Source: Candidatus Abyssobacteria bacterium SURF_5 (lineage in GTDB: Bacteria > Abyssobacteria > SURF-5). From it: a stretch of DNA of 64,000 nt. The DNA is taken from assembly GCA_003598085.1 (NCBI GenBank), contig QZKU01000068.1, positions 60,173 through 124,172 of the forward strand, written 5' to 3'. How positions within the stretch are numbered: position 1 is the stretch's first letter; each line of letters opens with the position of its first letter. Positions 61,744 through 64,000 of this stretch are shown here, piece by piece. The notes under the pieces are model-generated. The model had not been told where the DNA came from. It searched no databases and was given only the letters and a program-made list of their open reading frames with translations. The position numbers and the translations under genes were made by a program.

Positions 61744-62706
61744 ATGGTCGAAGAAATCATGAAAAACCTCTACAAGCTGGAAATCCCCCTTCCCGGAAGC
61801 CCACTGAAAAGCATTAATTCATATGTCCTGAAAAACTCCAAGCGAACACTGATAATCGACACCGGCATGAACCGCACCGTCTGTCGCGAAACGATGCAGG
61901 CGGGGTTGAAGGAGCTGGGGGTTGACCTGAGCAAGACGGATTTCTTTGTTACTCATTTGCATGCGGACCATTTCGGGTTGGTCGCAACCCTCGCGACCGA
62001 CGGTTCGACGGTCTACTTCAATGAGCCGGATGCGGAGAGAATGCACTTCAGCGTATGGGAGGAAATGATCTCGTTTGCTGGCAGGAACGGGTTCCCGCAG
62101 GACGAACTCCAGGCGGCACTCCATAACCACCCCGGCTACAAATATGGACCGCAGAAGGAGTTGCCGCTTACTCTACTCAAGGACGGGGACACCCTGTCGA
62201 TCGGGGATTACACCCTTCGTTGCGTCCAAACTCCCGGACACACGCAAGGGCATATGTGCCTCTATGAACCATCAGAGAAAATCTTGTTCTCCGGAGACCA
62301 CATCCTCATCGACATCACGCCCAACATTCAGTTGTGGTCTGACCAGGAGAATCCTCTGAGCGCATACCTCTCCAGCCTCGACAAAGTGCACCAACTCGAT
62401 ATCGGGCTTACCCTTCCCGGACACCGCCGCCTCATCACCGACTGCAAGACAAGAATAGAGGAGCTTAAGCTTCACCATCAGGATCGAGCTGACGAGGCCC
62501 TTGTGATTGTGCAGAAGGCGGCCAGAAACGCATATCAGGTTGCCTCGCAAATGACATGGGATATCGCGTGTGACAATTGGGAGCAGTTCCCGGTTCAGCA
62601 AAAATGGTTTGCCACTGGCGAAGCCCTGGCACACTTGAAATATCTCGAAGAAAAAAGCCTGATACAGAAAGAAATTCGCGATACCGGGACATTTTACTCC
62701 GTCTGA
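61744..62706 (+). CDS. MBL-fold metallo-hydrolase
   Basis: The 320-residue protein carries 'FFVTHLHADHFGLVATL' (HxHxDH near residue 75), a third His in 'QTPGHTQGHMCLY', Asp in 'ILFSGDHILI' and the last His in 'GLTLPGHRRL'. The C-terminal 75 residues are helical ('WDIACDNWEQFPVQQKWFATGEALAHL') as in the MBL/winged-helix group, related in layout to the MBL gene at 49793. It has a GAGGAGA ribosome site. Substrate unknown; thioesterase or lactonase-type chemistry is possible. Confidence 0.87.
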   Translation: MVEEIMKNLYKLEIPLPGSPLKSINSYVLKNSKRTLIIDTGMNRTVCRETMQAGLKELGVDLSKTDFFVTHLHADHFGLVATLATDGSTVYFNEPDAERMHFSVWEEMISFAGRNGFPQDELQAALHNHPGYKYGPQKELPLTLLKDGDTLSIGDYTLRCVQTPGHTQGHMCLYEPSEKILFSGDHILIDITPNIQLWSDQENPLSAYLSSLDKVHQLDIGLTLPGHRRLITDCKTRIEELKLHHQDRADEALVIVQKAARNAYQVASQMTWDIACDNWEQFPVQQKWFATGEALAHLKYLEEKSLIQKEIRDTGTFYSV

Positions 62707-62749
62707 TTAACGCCAAAAGCGTTCTGCCCGGCCATATAAAAATTTAGCT

Positions 62750-62778
62750 TTGTGACCTGCCTCCGCATATGCTATAAT
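62750..62778 (+). promoter_or_regulatory. Promoter for the zinc-ribbon gene at 62827
   Basis: TTGTGA (62750-62755), 17 nt, TATAAT (62773-62778), about 49 nt before the ATG. It overlaps an open frame from 62752, which is therefore not the gene start. Confidence 0.65.
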
Positions 62779-62826
62779 ATTTTTTGTAGTCTTTGCTCGA
62801 GCCAAAGGAGGCGAAGTCTCACGAAT

Positions 62827-63270
62827 ATGATTTTTGTTACCTGCCCGTATTGCAAATCTAGCGGCTATATTACGCCCCCTCCAGCCGATACCATCCTGAT
62901 GGGTCCCTGCCCAATTTGCGGAGAGCCGGTCGCGTTGTATAACAGCAAAGTTATCGGATTGCGCAAGAAGGCGGCCGGTGACGGCAAGTGGGGCGAACAA
63001 ATTCAGTCCCTTGCCAAAATCATTATGGAATATATCAATACCCAAGGGGCTCCCATGGATGAGGGCAGTTTAGAGCGCATCATTCGGGAAGCCGAAGACC
63101 GGGTCTTTGAGACCGAAAAAAGACCGGATAACCTGCCTTCAAGCGCCATCTCGCCGTCTGTGAGATACCCCGGCGCCTCGCCGATAACAATCGAGGAACT
63201 CGAAGATTTTCTGAAAATCGACCTCAACCTGTTGGCCAGAAAAGACTATTTCGACAAATTTTTCGGATAA
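62827..63270 (+). CDS. Zinc-ribbon hypothetical protein
   Basis: The ATG at 62827 is 16 nt after AAAGGAGG, a little far but the only start downstream of the promoter, and gives 147 residues. An N-terminal zinc ribbon ('TCPYCKSSGYIT' and 'GPCPICGEPVALY') is followed by a helical region and an acidic C-terminus ending 'ITIEELEDFLKIDLNLLARK'. I do not recognise the family. It shares the general form (zinc module plus variable tail) with the next gene. Confidence 0.62.
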   Translation: MIFVTCPYCKSSGYITPPPADTILMGPCPICGEPVALYNSKVIGLRKKAAGDGKWGEQIQSLAKIIMEYINTQGAPMDEGSLERIIREAEDRVFETEKRPDNLPSSAISPSVRYPGASPITIEELEDFLKIDLNLLARKDYFDKFFG

Positions 63271-63429
63271 CATCCTCAGTGTTCTCCCTGCGGCGCCCGT
63301 CTCCGCTACAAGGGGGTGACAGACGGAAAGCCTGCGCTGCAACTGATTTCCCATTCTGCCATAAAGCTTCACCATCATTTGCATAGAAAAGCAATCATTC
63401 GCAGGACCGGCGAGAAAGGGGCTTGCGGA

Positions 63430-63921
63430 ATGTCCGAAAAGGCCGACGCTCCCCCTCCAAGAAAATTCCGAAGAAAAATCCCCTGTAAAAACCATCCATC
63501 TGCTCCAGCCGTGGATTATTGTCAAACCTGCGGCCTGCCAATTTGCAAGGAATGCGCCATCTCCTTTAGCGGCGCCTCCTTTTGCAGTTCTGAATGCTGG
63601 TCCTCAAAGAGCGCAGAAGAATCAAAAGATGCCGTTGCGAATCGAAAAAAAAGGGAGCGAAGAGCCGACTTCGCAGTGACTGCGGGCATGTGGGCTTTCT
63701 GTATGGTCGTTCTGGCTGCAATCGGCATCTTTATCTTTCAAAAAACCTCTGATCATTCCGGTGAAAAACTGTGGGAAATAGACAGTACCGAAGGCTTTTA
63801 TGAATACTTCGCTCAATCGCAGTTAGCTTCTTTCTTTGCGCTCAGGACGAGTGGATATGTCGAGGCACTCGATCTGAGAACCGGTTCAAGCAAATGGAAA
63901 GTAGGTTCTTCTCCGATTTAG
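63430..63921 (+). CDS. B-box zinc finger membrane protein, possibly truncated
   Basis: The ATG at 63430 after GAAAGGGG gives 163 residues. Residues about 17-60 form a B-box-like zinc finger ('CKNHPSAPAVDYCQTCGLPI', 'CKECAISF'), then a basic stretch, a transmembrane helix (about 87-109) and an outer segment. The outer segment ends 'GYVEALDLRTGSSKWKV', which looks like the start of a PQQ/WD-type beta-propeller blade, and then stops at TAG (63919-63921). The frame stays open afterwards to the window end, so a nonsense change or read-through could have cut a longer protein. Confidence 0.6.
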   Translation: MSEKADAPPPRKFRRKIPCKNHPSAPAVDYCQTCGLPICKECAISFSGASFCSSECWSSKSAEESKDAVANRKKRERRADFAVTAGMWAFCMVVLAAIGIFIFQKTSDHSGEKLWEIDSTEGFYEYFAQSQLASFFALRTSGYVEALDLRTGSSKWKVGSSPI

Positions 63922-64000
63922 TTGTTGCCTGAGAATGCCTGTATGACTTTAAGAGTAAAATATCGGTTGTCATGGAATCCGAAGGCGCGTTTGGAAATGC

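Overview
The window (64 kb, roughly mid-50s % GC by eye) looks like a chromosomal segment from an uncultured, anaerobic, diderm bacterium. Support for a diderm comes from lipoproteins, including a glycine-zipper lipoprotein, and from a periplasmic lytic transglycosylase. Support for anaerobic life comes from a flavodiiron protein, benzoyl-CoA reductase/2-hydroxyacyl-CoA dehydratase-family subunits, a TIGR01212-type radical SAM protein and methylmalonyl-CoA epimerase. A lone DUF1559-type pseudopilin recalls PVC/Planctomycetes-like and related candidate phyla. I cannot name the species. I see no rRNA, CRISPR array, insertion sequence or prophage. One tRNA-Ser(GGA) is present.

Layout. 1-9.7 kb: the tail of an ABC substrate-binding protein; a YfhO-like membrane protein; an operon of TIM-barrel protein, methylmalonyl-CoA epimerase and M28 peptidase; a TPR lytic transglycosylase; DUF523; a secreted protein behind a long structured leader; endonuclease III; tRNA-Ser. 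10-12 kb: flavodiiron protein and tadA. 11.9-18.3 kb (minus): the housekeeping block ffh-rpsP-khpA-rimM-trmD-rplS-rnhB followed by a TPR lipoprotein. 18.4-25.2 kb (minus): a tiny ORF, nrdR, rsmD, recG, a methyltransferase and twin acidic coiled-coil membrane proteins, with perfect consensus promoters before nrdR and before the twins. 25.4-32.5 kb (minus): LysE, an EF-G-like GTPase, NUDIX, isochorismatase, a small zinc protein, and a DinG/XPD helicase carrying an N-terminal JAMM metalloprotease domain. 32.6-37.5 kb (plus): dehydrogenase, dehydrogenase, acyl-CoA ligase and short-chain dehydrogenase, from one promoter. 37.5-48 kb: pseudopilin, zinc protein/amidase/DUF169 operon, lipoprotein, radical SAM, NTPase, uvrA, histidine kinase. 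48.2-61.5 kb (minus): a catabolic cluster of Na+/solute symporter, acyl-CoA ligase, three benzoyl-CoA reductase/2-hydroxyacyl-CoA dehydratase-type subunits, acyl-CoA dehydrogenase, sirtuin, nitroreductase, esterase, MBL hydrolase and GGT-like hydrolase. 61.7-64 kb (plus): MBL hydrolase and two zinc-ribbon/B-box proteins.

How it fits together. The 48-61 kb cluster reads as uptake (symporter), CoA activation (ligase), radical-type reduction or dehydration of the acyl-CoA (three subunits) and alpha,beta-oxidation (acyl-CoA dehydrogenase). The operon-borne sirtuin could control acyl-CoA ligases by deacylation. The 32-37 kb operon supplies a second ligase and several alcohol/hydroxyacyl dehydrogenases that could serve related chemistry. 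The most unusual items are the JAMM-DinG fusion; the three-subunit dehydratase/reductase set without an activator ATPase in view; a ligase lacking its A10 lysine; the twin coiled-coil proteins; the structured leader at 8.0-8.29 kb; and a rimM gene whose best start codon is out of frame.
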